From assembly GCA_021806885.1 (NCBI GenBank), contig JAKAPT010000004.1, forward strand, positions 1 through 49,662: DNA of 49,662 nt, written 5' to 3'. Numbering within the stretch: position 1 is the first letter of the stretch; every line of letters begins with the position of its first letter. The notes under the pieces are model-generated. The model was not told where the DNA came from, did no database searches, and was given only the letters and a program-made list of their open reading frames with translations. This stretch comes from a bacterium. Lineage in GTDB: Bacteria; SZUA-79; Acidulodesulfobacterales; Acidulodesulfobacteraceae. This document shows positions 21,509 to 31,213 of this stretch, piece after piece. Both the position numbers and the translations under genes were made by a program.

Positions 21509-21577
21509 TGTCCTATGGGGTATGTAATTAATTTTGATAATATGATAAAATGTCCAAAAAAGGAACAGATATTTCCA

Positions 21578-22792
21578 ATGAGAGTTAACAAAAAATATGC
21601 CCTGGGATACTCAATCCTCGCCATTTTTTTATCATTAACTGTATTATATTTTAACAGGGCTTACGGGGGATCCCTTCCCGGAAAAAGGGGGCAGGCAAAA
21701 ATAGCGGTTCTATTGCCCACCTCAGGCAAATATTCCTATTTCTCCTGGCAATTTCTTTATGGGTTTTTCTTAAGGAAAAACATAATTAAGATCCCTAAAA
21801 TCAAGTATATAATTTTAAATCTTCCTCCAAGGTCGGGAAAAAGCGCAATACGTTCTGTTTTTGAATCCCTGCGCAAAGAACGGGCTTTTGCAATAGTCGG
21901 CCCGCTTTTCCCAGGTCAGGTGAAGTATTTTGAATTATATTCCTCGAAATTTAAAATTCCGGTTTTAACCCCATCTCCGGTTGTCTCAAATATCGGGGCA
22001 TATCCTTATATGTTTAATTATGGCATGACGTTGAAACAGGAGATTGAAACGGATTTAAGATACGCAAGGCGTAATAATATAACGCCCATTACCGTTTTGT
22101 ATCCCGATAATGCATATGGTAATATGATTGCGGGTTACATAAGGCATTTTTCGAAGAAATACATGGTCAATATCATTAAGTACAGCCCTTATCCTCCCGG
22201 TACGGTAGATTTTTTTGATAATTTTAGCTCTATTGTGCGGTTTCCCGACAATTTTAAGGAGTCATCCCCGATTGAAAATTCTTCAGGGAAAACTTCAGGG
22301 ATAAAACCTAAAATTCTATTTAAAGGGCTTCTAATTGTAGGGGACACCCCAAAATTAAAGCTCATATTGACGCAGCTGATGTATTATAATATAAAAGGTT
22401 TTCCCATTCTGGGACTAAGCGAATTTCATTCGGAAAAGTTTTTAAAAAATTATTCTTTCTACCTGCATAATGCCATTTTTCCTGATGGATTTTCCAAAAA
22501 TGACAATGACCCGGAGGTTAAAGAGTTTGTTTCCATGTATAAGAATGCCTATGGGTTGTCTCCTAACATTCTTAGCGCTGAAGGTTACGACATAGGCAGG
22601 ATATTAAGGCACATTTCCCGGTCAAATAAGGGCAGGAAGTCGTTTTATAAGGCTCTCTTGAGCACGACGAGTTTTACGGGCGCCTGCGGAATATCTCGCT
22701 TACATAAGAACAGGTTCAGAAAAGCCCTTTATCTTTTTAACTATAAAAACAACAGGATTTCGGTTCTTGAAAATCCCTTTAAAGCAAGATAA
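21578..22792 (+). CDS. Periplasmic binding protein-like (Peripla_BP_6 / LpoA-like) protein, possible PBP activator
   Basis: N-terminal hydrophobic segment, AKIAVLLPTSGKYSYFSWQFLYGFFL, FAIVGPLFPGQ, GLLIVGDTPKLKLILTQLMYYNIKGFPILGLSEF; sits directly upstream of PBP1A. Confidence 0.72.
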   Translation: MRVNKKYALGYSILAIFLSLTVLYFNRAYGGSLPGKRGQAKIAVLLPTSGKYSYFSWQFLYGFFLRKNIIKIPKIKYIILNLPPRSGKSAIRSVFESLRKERAFAIVGPLFPGQVKYFELYSSKFKIPVLTPSPVVSNIGAYPYMFNYGMTLKQEIETDLRYARRNNITPITVLYPDNAYGNMIAGYIRHFSKKYMVNIIKYSPYPPGTVDFFDNFSSIVRFPDNFKESSPIENSSGKTSGIKPKILFKGLLIVGDTPKLKLILTQLMYYNIKGFPILGLSEFHSEKFLKNYSFYLHNAIFPDGFSKNDNDPEVKEFVSMYKNAYGLSPNILSAEGYDIGRILRHISRSNKGRKSFYKALLSTTSFTGACGISRLHKNRFRKALYLFNYKNNRISVLENPFKAR

Positions 22793-22802
22793 ACCATTAA
22801 TT

Positions 22803-25151
22803 ATGAAAAAGAATAATCAAAAATCAAAAAGGGGCAAAAAATCCTTATTTGTATTTCTTCTAGTTTTTATCTCCGGTTTTATAGCAATCTCGGCAATCCT
22901 TTATTTTATCCTTGCCGCGAGTGTGCCCAATATCGTTTCGCTCCAGGATTACCAGCCCCAGGAAGTAAACTATGTTTATTCCAATAACGGAAAGCTTGTA
23001 GGCTATCTGGGATCCGTAAACAGGGAGGTCGTCCCCCTGTCGCGAATTCCGTTACGGGTAAGAGAGGCATTTCTTGCCGCGGAGGACAAAAATTTTTACA
23101 ATCAGGGCGCTATCGATTTCAAGGCTATTGTCAGGGCTTTTTTTGTAAATATTTTATCGGGACATATTGTCGAGGGAGGATCTACCATTACCCAGCAGGT
23201 AGCTAAAACCCTTCTCATCCCGTATCAGAGATCCTATATCTGGAAACTAAGGGAGGCGATACTCGCATACAGGATTGCGGGCCATCTTTCCAAAGACGAA
23301 ATACTTGATATCTATCTTAACCAGATATATTTAGGCAATAATGCGTATGGGGTTCAGGCGGCGTCCCTCACCTATTTCGATGTTCCGGTGTGGAAGCTTG
23401 ACCTCGCCCAGGCAGCCATGCTTGGCGGTCTTCCCCAGGCGCCCTCCTATCTCGACCCGTATATACATTTTAAGGATGCTAAAAGAAGACAAAAATATGT
23501 CCTTACCGAGATGGCGGCAGATGGTTTTATAACCGAAAAAGAGGCAAAGGAAGCCTACAGGGAGAAAATAACCCTTCATAATTACTTTAAATATTACGGC
23601 ATTGCCCCATATTATCTGGCATATGTCAAACAGGATATTATAGGTAAATACGGGAAAGAGATTTATAAAGAAGGCGGGCTTAAAATTTATACCGCCATGA
23701 GCGCCAGGGCGCAGAAATATGCCGATAAGGCCGTTAAGGAAGGGCTCATAAGGCTTAGCCATGAATACGGTTATTCGGGGCCTCTCAAAAAATTGTCATA
23801 TAACAAAATGCTTGACGGGATAACGCATGAAAGGTCTTTAATAAATTATCTTTATGAAGGAAGCGTATACAAGGGATTTGTGACAGGGATATCTTCGGAC
23901 GGGAAATATGCAGATGTGGCGGTTGGCCGATTCAGGGGAATCATCCCTCTTTCGGAAATGAGCTGGGCGTCCGCTTACAACCGTAATGTATATTTTTCCG
24001 AAAGGGCTATAGATAACGTTTCCGATGCCTTGGGCACGGGGGACGAGGTTTTAGTCCGCTTCCTTCGTTATAACAGGAATCACGTGCCTGTTTTTTCCCT
24101 TGAGGAAAATGATATCGTGCAGGGGGCTCTTATTTCCATAAACCCCCAAAGCGGCTATGTTATCGCCATGGTGGGCGGTTACAGTTATAAAAAAAGCCAG
24201 TTTAACAGGGCAATAGACGCCCTGAGGCAAACAGGCTCGGCCTTTAAGCCGTTTGTTTACGCTCAGGCCCTCTCCCAGGGATTTACGCCCTCATCCATAA
24301 TAAACAATACCCCCGTGGTTTATCCCACCGGCGTTCCTGGAAAATATTACAGGCCTAAGAATTTTGAGCGTAATTTCACGGGTCCTACTACTCTTATCAC
24401 AGGGCTTTCCCAATCAATCGATGTTGTCGCCATAAAGCTCCTTAAAAGGGTGGGGATTGATAATACAGTAGACCTTGCCCATAAGATGGGGCTGCATCAC
24501 CTTGTAAGGAACCTTACACTCGCCTTAGGATCCTCAAGCCTTAGCCTTCTCGATATAACCAATGCCTATACCGCATTTGCAAACGGGGGGCAGGAGTGCG
24601 AGCCCGTATTTATAACAAAAATTTTAACCCCACAGGGGAAAACGCTTTTTGAAAATACGCCGCAATGCCAGCAGGTTTTATCTCCCCAGGTGGCATTTAT
24701 CCTTACGAATATGATGGAGCGGGTTATAAGCGGGGGAACCGGCTCCACCGTTTCGAATATAAGGAATATTACTCCCGACATTGCGGGTAAGACAGGCTCT
24801 TCCAGCGATTACCGCGACGGGGTTTTCATAGGCTATACATCCACCCTCGTTACGGGCGTATGGACGGGCCTTGATAATTTCCATTCAATGGGAAAGCTCA
24901 TGGTCGGGGCGATAACGGCCGCGCCCATATGGGATTCTTACATGAGCAGCGCTCTTGCCGTATTTCCGCCGGAGCCTTTTACAATTCCTTCGGGTATAGT
25001 GTTCGTCGATGTTGATCCGTCCACGGGACTGGTGGCCCCCATGGGTTATAAAGACCCGCTTTTGATGCCATATATCAAGGGGACAGAGCCCGGTAGCGTT
25101 CCAAAGGTCAAGAAAGCCAAAAAACCATGGTCTTTTTTCAATTTGTTTTAA
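22803..25151 (+). CDS. Class A penicillin-binding protein 1A (glycosyltransferase/transpeptidase)
   Basis: VREAFLAAEDKNFYNQGAID, EGGSTITQQVAKTLL, KDEILDIYLNQIYLGNNAYGVQAA, TGSAFKPFVYAQAL (SxxK), GKTGSSSDYRDGVFIGYT. Confidence 0.96.
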   Translation: MKKNNQKSKRGKKSLFVFLLVFISGFIAISAILYFILAASVPNIVSLQDYQPQEVNYVYSNNGKLVGYLGSVNREVVPLSRIPLRVREAFLAAEDKNFYNQGAIDFKAIVRAFFVNILSGHIVEGGSTITQQVAKTLLIPYQRSYIWKLREAILAYRIAGHLSKDEILDIYLNQIYLGNNAYGVQAASLTYFDVPVWKLDLAQAAMLGGLPQAPSYLDPYIHFKDAKRRQKYVLTEMAADGFITEKEAKEAYREKITLHNYFKYYGIAPYYLAYVKQDIIGKYGKEIYKEGGLKIYTAMSARAQKYADKAVKEGLIRLSHEYGYSGPLKKLSYNKMLDGITHERSLINYLYEGSVYKGFVTGISSDGKYADVAVGRFRGIIPLSEMSWASAYNRNVYFSERAIDNVSDALGTGDEVLVRFLRYNRNHVPVFSLEENDIVQGALISINPQSGYVIAMVGGYSYKKSQFNRAIDALRQTGSAFKPFVYAQALSQGFTPSSIINNTPVVYPTGVPGKYYRPKNFERNFTGPTTLITGLSQSIDVVAIKLLKRVGIDNTVDLAHKMGLHHLVRNLTLALGSSSLSLLDITNAYTAFANGGQECEPVFITKILTPQGKTLFENTPQCQQVLSPQVAFILTNMMERVISGGTGSTVSNIRNITPDIAGKTGSSSDYRDGVFIGYTSTLVTGVWTGLDNFHSMGKLMVGAITAAPIWDSYMSSALAVFPPEPFTIPSGIVFVDVDPSTGLVAPMGYKDPLLMPYIKGTEPGSVPKVKKAKKPWSFFNLF

Positions 25152-25188
25152 TTTTTTATAATATGGAATAATTATTTTGGAGGGAATC

Positions 25189-27612
25189 TTGGAGCAAAAA
25201 AGCATCATAGACATTAACATAGAAGACGAAATGCGGCAATCCTACCTTGATTACGCCATGAGCGTAATAATCGGGAGGGCTCTTCCGGAGGTAAAAGACG
25301 GCCTTAAACCCGTTCACAGGAGAATCCTCTTTGCCATGAACGAGATAGGAAACGATTACAATAAGCCTTTCAAGAAATCAGCGAGGATAGTCGGAGACGT
25401 CATAGGTAAATATCATCCGCACGGGGATGCCGCCGTTTATGATTCGATAGTCAGAATGGCCCAGGATTTTTCCTTACGTTATCCCTTAATCAATGGCCAG
25501 GGTAATTTTGGATCGATAGACGGCGACCCTCCCGCAGCCATGAGATACACCGAGATCAGGATGACGAGGATGTCTTCTTATCTTTTGGACGACATAGATT
25601 TTGAAACGGTTGGATTTGTTCCAAACTATGACGGTTCCCTGAAAGAGCCGGCCATACTTCCTGCGAAATTTCCCAATCTTCTCGTAAACGGTTCTTCCGG
25701 CATCGCGGTTGGAATGTCATCAAATATTCCCCCCCACAATCTTACGGAGGTTACGAATGCCATTCTCTATTACTTGGACAAGGAGGATTCATCGATAGAA
25801 GAACTCAGAAAATTTATAAAAGGACCTGATTTTCCCACAGGAGGAATAATATACGGATATTCCGGCATAGACAATTATTTCAACACCGGAAGGGGGCTTG
25901 TAAGAGTAAGGGCGAGGCACCATTTTGAAAAATCGAAAATAGTTATTACAGAGATACCCTATCAGGTCAATAAATCAAAGATATTGGAAAGAATAGCCGA
26001 GCTTGTTAAGGAAAAAAAGATCGAAGGCATATCCGACCTGAGGGACGAATCGGACAGGGAAGGGCTGAGAATAGTAATAGAACTCAAGAGGGACGCCAAT
26101 GAGCATATCGTGATCAACAACCTCTTCAAACATACCCAGCTTGAAGAAACCTTTGGAGTTATTTTCCTCGCCATTGTCAACAACCAGCCTAAAATACTTA
26201 ATATAAAAGACATGATTTCCCTTTTTGTGGATTTCAGAAAAGAGATCGTGGTTAAAAGGACCCTGTTCGAACTTGCAAAAGCGGAGGCGCGCCTTCATAT
26301 ATTAGAGGCCTTTAAGACCGTTGCGGAGAAGATAGACGAGGTAATAGAACTTATAAAAAGTTCTGAATCCCCCGCTGTCGCCAAAGACCGGCTTATGAAG
26401 GGATATAATTTTACCGAGGTGCAGGCAAAGGCAATCCTTGATTTGAAACTGGAGAAAATTACAGGCCTCGAGCGGGAAAATTTAATAAAGGAATATAAAG
26501 AAATCCTGGGAAAGGTTAAAAAACTTAAGGAAATACTCGGAAGCGAAAAACTCATTAAAAACATAATTAAAGATGAACTTAAAATAATAAGGGATAAATT
26601 CGGAGACGAAAGAAAAACGGAAATTGCCAGGGAAGAAACAGAGGTTTCGCTGACCGACCTTATACCCAACGAGGCCATGATAGTCATGGTAACCGAAAAC
26701 GGATATATAAAAAGAACAAAACTTTCCACTTTCAAGGCCCAGAACAGGGGAGGCAAAGGTCAAACAGGGATAAAATCCAAGGAAGAGGATTTTGTTTCAA
26801 ATTCATTCTGCGCGAACGCCCACGACTCAATTCTTTTTATCACAAACAGGGGAAATGCCTTCAGGCTTAATGTTTATGACATTCCAGAGACATTAAAATC
26901 CTCAAAGGGCAAGCCGATAGTTAACCTCCTCGAGCTAAGGGATTCGGAAAGGGTCTCCTCCGTGCTTACCGTTACCGATTTTAATCCAATTTGTTCTATT
27001 TTCATAGCAACAAGGGACGGTCAGATAATAAGGACTTCCCTGGATAAATTCTCGAATGTAAGAAGGACAGGCATAAGGGCTATAAGGCTTAAAGACGGGG
27101 ATGAGGTTATAAGCACCCATATCGCGGAAAACAAGGATAAAAACCAGCTTATTGTAATGGCGACAAAATTTGGAAAATCTATCTGCGCGGGAATCGATGA
27201 TTTCAGGGTGCTCGGGAGGGGCGCTATGGGGGTTATAGGAATGCGACTTTCAAAAGGGGATTCGGTTGTTTCTATGGACGTCCTTTCTTCGGAGGATGAA
27301 AATCTTGTTTCGATAACGGAAAACGGCTACGGCAAAAAAACAAAAATGTCCGAATTCAGAAAGCAAAAAAAAGGCGGGAAGGGAATTATTGCAATAAAAG
27401 TTGGGGAAAGAAACGGAAACGTCGTTTCGGTCCTTAAGGCGAAAGGGGAAAACGATATCATCATAATAACCTCTAACGGGAAGATAATAAGAATAAATGA
27501 ATCAAGCCTCAGGTCGATAGGGAGAAATACCATGGGAGTTAAATTAATAAACCTGGACGAGAATGAAAGGGTTGTGAGCGCGGTTGTGGCATCCAGGGAA
27601 TTAGACGAATAA
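25189..27612 (+). CDS. gyrA: DNA gyrase subunit A (probable TTG start at 25189, alternative TTG at 25177)
   Basis: [87 protein letters not shown]; GyrA-box-like QNRGGKG. GGAGGG Shine-Dalgarno at 25179-25184. Confidence 0.97.
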   Translation: MEQKSIIDINIEDEMRQSYLDYAMSVIIGRALPEVKDGLKPVHRRILFAMNEIGNDYNKPFKKSARIVGDVIGKYHPHGDAAVYDSIVRMAQDFSLRYPLINGQGNFGSIDGDPPAAMRYTEIRMTRMSSYLLDDIDFETVGFVPNYDGSLKEPAILPAKFPNLLVNGSSGIAVGMSSNIPPHNLTEVTNAILYYLDKEDSSIEELRKFIKGPDFPTGGIIYGYSGIDNYFNTGRGLVRVRARHHFEKSKIVITEIPYQVNKSKILERIAELVKEKKIEGISDLRDESDREGLRIVIELKRDANEHIVINNLFKHTQLEETFGVIFLAIVNNQPKILNIKDMISLFVDFRKEIVVKRTLFELAKAEARLHILEAFKTVAEKIDEVIELIKSSESPAVAKDRLMKGYNFTEVQAKAILDLKLEKITGLERENLIKEYKEILGKVKKLKEILGSEKLIKNIIKDELKIIRDKFGDERKTEIAREETEVSLTDLIPNEAMIVMVTENGYIKRTKLSTFKAQNRGGKGQTGIKSKEEDFVSNSFCANAHDSILFITNRGNAFRLNVYDIPETLKSSKGKPIVNLLELRDSERVSSVLTVTDFNPICSIFIATRDGQIIRTSLDKFSNVRRTGIRAIRLKDGDEVISTHIAENKDKNQLIVMATKFGKSICAGIDDFRVLGRGAMGVIGMRLSKGDSVVSMDVLSSEDENLVSITENGYGKKTKMSEFRKQKKGGKGIIAIKVGERNGNVVSVLKAKGENDIIIITSNGKIIRINESSLRSIGRNTMGVKLINLDENERVVSAVVASRELDE

Positions 27613-27616
27613 ATAT

Positions 27617-28648
27617 ATGATAATAATCGAAAAACCCTTGGGAATAATAGGGGGCGGGAGTTTTGGAACAGCCCTCGCCGTTAATTTTTCCAGATTTATA
27701 CCGGATATTTTTCTAAAATTCAGGGATAAAAAAACCGAGGAAGAAATATCTCAAAGAAGGATAAACGATATCTATCTCCCTGGGGTTCGCATAAGGGAAA
27801 ATGTCAATATAACGTCTGATTACGAGGATATTTTTGAAAACTGCGGCATTGTTTTCCTGACCATTCCTTCCGGTTCGTTAAGAGGCGTCCTTACCGAAAT
27901 AAAGAGCTTTAGAAAAGACTTTAACCTGAATGAGTATATTTTTATAAATACGGCAAAAGGCATGGGGGATAAGTCCATGGAGCTCCCCCACAGGGTGTTT
28001 TCTGAAGTTATGGGAGGATCCCTTCTTGAAAGATACGCAATATTAAGCGGTCCAAGCTTTGCCGTAGAGGTCGCCCGGAATCTTCCCACGGCAGTTTGCG
28101 TGGCATCATTTAATAATGGGGTGCTTGAAGAACTGAGAAGGTTTTTCCAGGGGATAATGAATTTCAGGGTTTACACCCTTAATGATATTTTAGGGGTGGA
28201 GCTTGGCGGAAGCCTTAAGAATATTATTGCAATCGCCGCGGGGGTATCCGACGGGCTTAATCTTGGGAATAACGCGAGAGCCGCTCTTCTTACCAGGGGG
28301 GTTGTCGAACTTACAAGATTTGGAAAGGCTTTCGGGGCGGATAAGCAGACATTTACAGGCCTTTCAGGACTGGGGGACCTTATGCTTACCGCATCTTCCA
28401 ACCTTAGCAGGAACCGAACTGTAGGTTTAAGGATAGGAAGAGGAGAAATCCTGGAGTCTATTCTTAAATCCATGAACACAGTCGCGGAAGGGGTCGAGAC
28501 CACGAGGTCTGTTTACAGGATCGCAAAGGAAAAAGGCATATACATGCCGATTACGGGTGTCGTCTATTCCCTGCTTTTTGAGGGGCTTAAGCCAAAAGAA
28601 GCGATAATAAAGATCCTTGAAAGGGATATAAAAAATGAATTCGGTTGA
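27617..28648 (+). CDS. gpsA: Glycerol-3-phosphate dehydrogenase [NAD(P)+]
   Basis: LGIIGGGSFGTALAVNFSR, YAILSGPSFAVEVARNLPTAV, LGGSLKNIIAIAAGVSDGLNLGNNARAALLTRGVVE, TFTGLSGLGDLMLT. Confidence 0.97.
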   Translation: MIIIEKPLGIIGGGSFGTALAVNFSRFIPDIFLKFRDKKTEEEISQRRINDIYLPGVRIRENVNITSDYEDIFENCGIVFLTIPSGSLRGVLTEIKSFRKDFNLNEYIFINTAKGMGDKSMELPHRVFSEVMGGSLLERYAILSGPSFAVEVARNLPTAVCVASFNNGVLEELRRFFQGIMNFRVYTLNDILGVELGGSLKNIIAIAAGVSDGLNLGNNARAALLTRGVVELTRFGKAFGADKQTFTGLSGLGDLMLTASSNLSRNRTVGLRIGRGEILESILKSMNTVAEGVETTRSVYRIAKEKGIYMPITGVVYSLLFEGLKPKEAIIKILERDIKNEFG

Positions 28649-28662
28649 TTAAGGAGGGAGTT

Positions 28663-29082
28663 ATGGGTGTAAAAGTGGATTATCTGGAGGGGCTTCAGTT
28701 TGAGGCATATGTGGAGGGCGGAAATGGTTACAGGGTATTACTTGACACCTCCAAAGAGGCGGGTGGAAGCAATGAAGGCATAAAACCGACCGACTTGCTT
28801 CTTATAAGTCTTGCGGGTTGTACGTCCATGGATATAATCTCCATACTTAAAAAGAAAAAACAAGATATTGCGGCTTATTCCGTAAGGGTGAGCGGAGAAA
28901 GAGCAACCGAACACCCCAAGGTTTTTACTAAAATAAATATAATTTTTGAAATCAAGGGGAAAGACATCGAGGAAACCGCGGTAAAAAGGGCTATTGAACT
29001 GTCAAAGGACAGGTATTGCACCATTTGGGCAATGCTGTGCAAGGCAGCCCTCATCGAATGGACCTACAGGATTAATGAATAG
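28663..29082 (+). CDS. OsmC/Ohr-family protein
   Basis: IKPTDLLLISLAGCTSMDIISILKKKKQDI...ERATEHPKVFTKINIIFEIKGK...SKDRYCTIWAMLCKA: OsmC cysteines. AAGGAGG before ATG 28663. Confidence 0.93.
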   Translation: MGVKVDYLEGLQFEAYVEGGNGYRVLLDTSKEAGGSNEGIKPTDLLLISLAGCTSMDIISILKKKKQDIAAYSVRVSGERATEHPKVFTKINIIFEIKGKDIEETAVKRAIELSKDRYCTIWAMLCKAALIEWTYRINE

Positions 29083-29109
29083 TTTTTAAAATTTCCTTAG
29101 TATGATAAA

Positions 29110-29688
29110 ATGAAAGTCATGAAGGTTTTTAACCTGGGTGACGAAGAAAAGGCCCTTTTACTTAAAATAGCGAAAAAGTCCATAGAAGACAGACTAAGGG
29201 GGGATGGAGAGGGTTTTTTACAATCCGATTCTCTTTCCTCCAGTCTTACTCCAAACCTAAGGGAAAGGGCTGGGGTCTTTGTAACACTCATGGCGGGGGG
29301 CAAGCATCTTCGGGGATGCATCGGAAACTTTATTTCAGACATCCCCCTTTACATTAATGTGTATAAAATGGCCAGGGAGGCGGCTTTTGCAGATCCCAGG
29401 TTCTTTCCGCTTACCTTGGCGGAATTACACGATGTAAAACTTGAAATATCCGTACTTTCCCCCCTTGAAAAAATAGACAATCTTGAAAATATCGAAATAG
29501 GAAAGCACGGCCTTTATATTATAAAAGGGCCATGTCACGGGGTTTTGCTCCCCCAGGTCGCCACGGAATGCTGCATGGACAGGAAAGGCTTTCTCGAGGC
29601 TGTCTCCTTGAAAGCGGGTCTTCCTCCCGACGGTTATAAGGATGGGGCGGATATCTGTACCTTTTCCGCCATAGTTTTCGGGGAGTAG
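29110..29688 (+). CDS. AMMECR1-domain protein (AmmeMemoRadiSam system protein A-like)
   Basis: GVFVTLMAGGKHLRGCIGNF, LYINVYKMAREAAFADPRFFPLTLAELHDVKLEISVLSPLEKI, KGPCHGVLLPQVATE. Confidence 0.92.
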   Translation: MKVMKVFNLGDEEKALLLKIAKKSIEDRLRGDGEGFLQSDSLSSSLTPNLRERAGVFVTLMAGGKHLRGCIGNFISDIPLYINVYKMAREAAFADPRFFPLTLAELHDVKLEISVLSPLEKIDNLENIEIGKHGLYIIKGPCHGVLLPQVATECCMDRKGFLEAVSLKAGLPPDGYKDGADICTFSAIVFGE

Positions 29689-29690
29689 AT

Positions 29691-30356
29691 ATGGGGAACA
29701 TGAGATATTACCCCATTAATCTTAACATTTACAATAGAAAGGTTCTTGTCGTAGGCGGCGGGAACATCGCGTCAAGAAAAGTGGAAAGACTTCTCGAGAG
29801 AGGGGCGGATATTACGCTCGTTTCCCCTGAATTATCGCCAAGGCTTTCCGAGCTCTATAAATCGTTCAGGTTTAAGTGGATTAAAAGGACATATAATCCA
29901 GGGGATGAAAAGGGCGCGTTCGCGGTTTTTTGTGCCATATCTCCCGGCAAAAAGAGCCTAAAAGTTGAAGAGGGGCTTTTTAAGAGATGTATTAAGAAAA
30001 ATATTTTAATAAATGTTGCCGACAAGCCCGAGTTTTGTACGTTTACTCTTCCCGCCCTTGTCTCAAGGGGAGAGTTTGACATAGCGGTATTCACCAGCGG
30101 GTCAAGTCCAAGGCTTGCGAGAAAAATCAGGGAAGACCTCGAAAAAATCTACGGAGAGGAATATGGCATATATGTCAAAATCCTGGGTTTTTTGAGGAAG
30201 GAAATAAAGGCAAAAAAATTTCCTCAGGGAAAAAATCAGGAGATTTTCAGGGAACTCGTGGATTCCGATTTGTTTGATATTTTAAGAAATAAGAATTTTT
30301 CGGAGGCGAGTCTCTTTATAAGCAACTTTCTAAAAAGGGTGTCCAGTTATGTTTAG
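29691..30356 (+). CDS. Precorrin-2 dehydrogenase / sirohydrochlorin ferrochelatase (SirC/Met8/CysG N-domain-like)
   Basis: YYPINLNIYNRKVLVVGGGNIASRKVERLLERGADITLVSPELS, NVADKPEFCTFTLPALVSRGEFDIAVFTSGSSPRLARKIREDLE. Confidence 0.93.
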   Translation: MGNMRYYPINLNIYNRKVLVVGGGNIASRKVERLLERGADITLVSPELSPRLSELYKSFRFKWIKRTYNPGDEKGAFAVFCAISPGKKSLKVEEGLFKRCIKKNILINVADKPEFCTFTLPALVSRGEFDIAVFTSGSSPRLARKIREDLEKIYGEEYGIYVKILGFLRKEIKAKKFPQGKNQEIFRELVDSDLFDILRNKNFSEASLFISNFLKRVSSYV

Positions 30357-31194
30357 GGATTTATACTTAGTCCCCTTGCTAATTTTTATTTTTTCCTACA
30401 TATTTATTTATTTAGGAAATAAAAAGGCTTACAATATATTTTTGTATTTAATCTATGGAGGGTTTGCCGCCCAATCGGCCCTTCTTTTCGGCTGGCTTTA
30501 CGTCAACGGATTTAATTTAATGCCTGTCGACAATATTGTTTTTTTTAACGCATGGCTGTTAATGGTCGTTGTCGTTTTATTTACTTTGTTCTACAGGGCC
30601 AGGTACATTCTTGTATATATAACCCCGGTCGTCGCCCTGAATCTTTTGATAGCCTTTTTCGCCCCCCATAATGCCGTAAAACCCTTAGCCTTTCAGGGTC
30701 AGGACCTTTCCGTATTGCTGCTCCATATTATCCTTGTTTTGATCGGGGATTCCATTTTTGCCCTCGCGTTTATAATATCTTTGATATATATATTGCAGGA
30801 AAGGAAAATCAAGCTTAAGAAAAATTTAAAGCTCTTTAATAAAAAGGAGATACCCTTTTACGAATTTTTCTATCTTGGAAAAGGGTACAATCTCGAGCTT
30901 TTGGACAGTATCAATTATCAGTGCCTTAAAATAGGGTTTCCCCTGATAACCCTGGGAATTGCCGTAGGCATATATCTTTCGAGCTCCATATTCAAATCGT
31001 TTATGATAGCTAAGCCCATTGAAATTATATCTCTTATAACATGGCTTATATACGCTGTTTTGCTCCATGAAAGGATCGCGAGAGGAGTAAGGGGAAAAAA
31101 AGCGGCTGTTTTCAGTATAATAGGATTTTTATTTATAGTTTCAAGTTTGAGCTTTTCATTATATTTATTCCCCAAATTTCACGGGCTAAAATAA
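30349..31194 (+). CDS. HemX/CcsA-like multi-TM cytochrome c assembly family protein
   Basis: About 8 hydrophobic segments, ...IISLITWLIYAVLLHERIARGVRGKKAAVFSIIGF..., located directly before hemA, as hemX often is. Confidence 0.78.
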   Translation: MFRDLYLVPLLIFIFSYIFIYLGNKKAYNIFLYLIYGGFAAQSALLFGWLYVNGFNLMPVDNIVFFNAWLLMVVVVLFTLFYRARYILVYITPVVALNLLIAFFAPHNAVKPLAFQGQDLSVLLLHIILVLIGDSIFALAFIISLIYILQERKIKLKKNLKLFNKKEIPFYEFFYLGKGYNLELLDSINYQCLKIGFPLITLGIAVGIYLSSSIFKSFMIAKPIEIISLITWLIYAVLLHERIARGVRGKKAAVFSIIGFLFIVSSLSFSLYLFPKFHGLK

Positions 31195-31213
31195 CGTATC
31201 TGGAATTTTAACC

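Noticed and set aside
26295-26756. 153-aa minus-strand ORF opposite gyrA
   Set aside because: Hydrophobic Ser/Leu-rich antisense frame, typical mirror of Lys/Glu-rich coding sequence.
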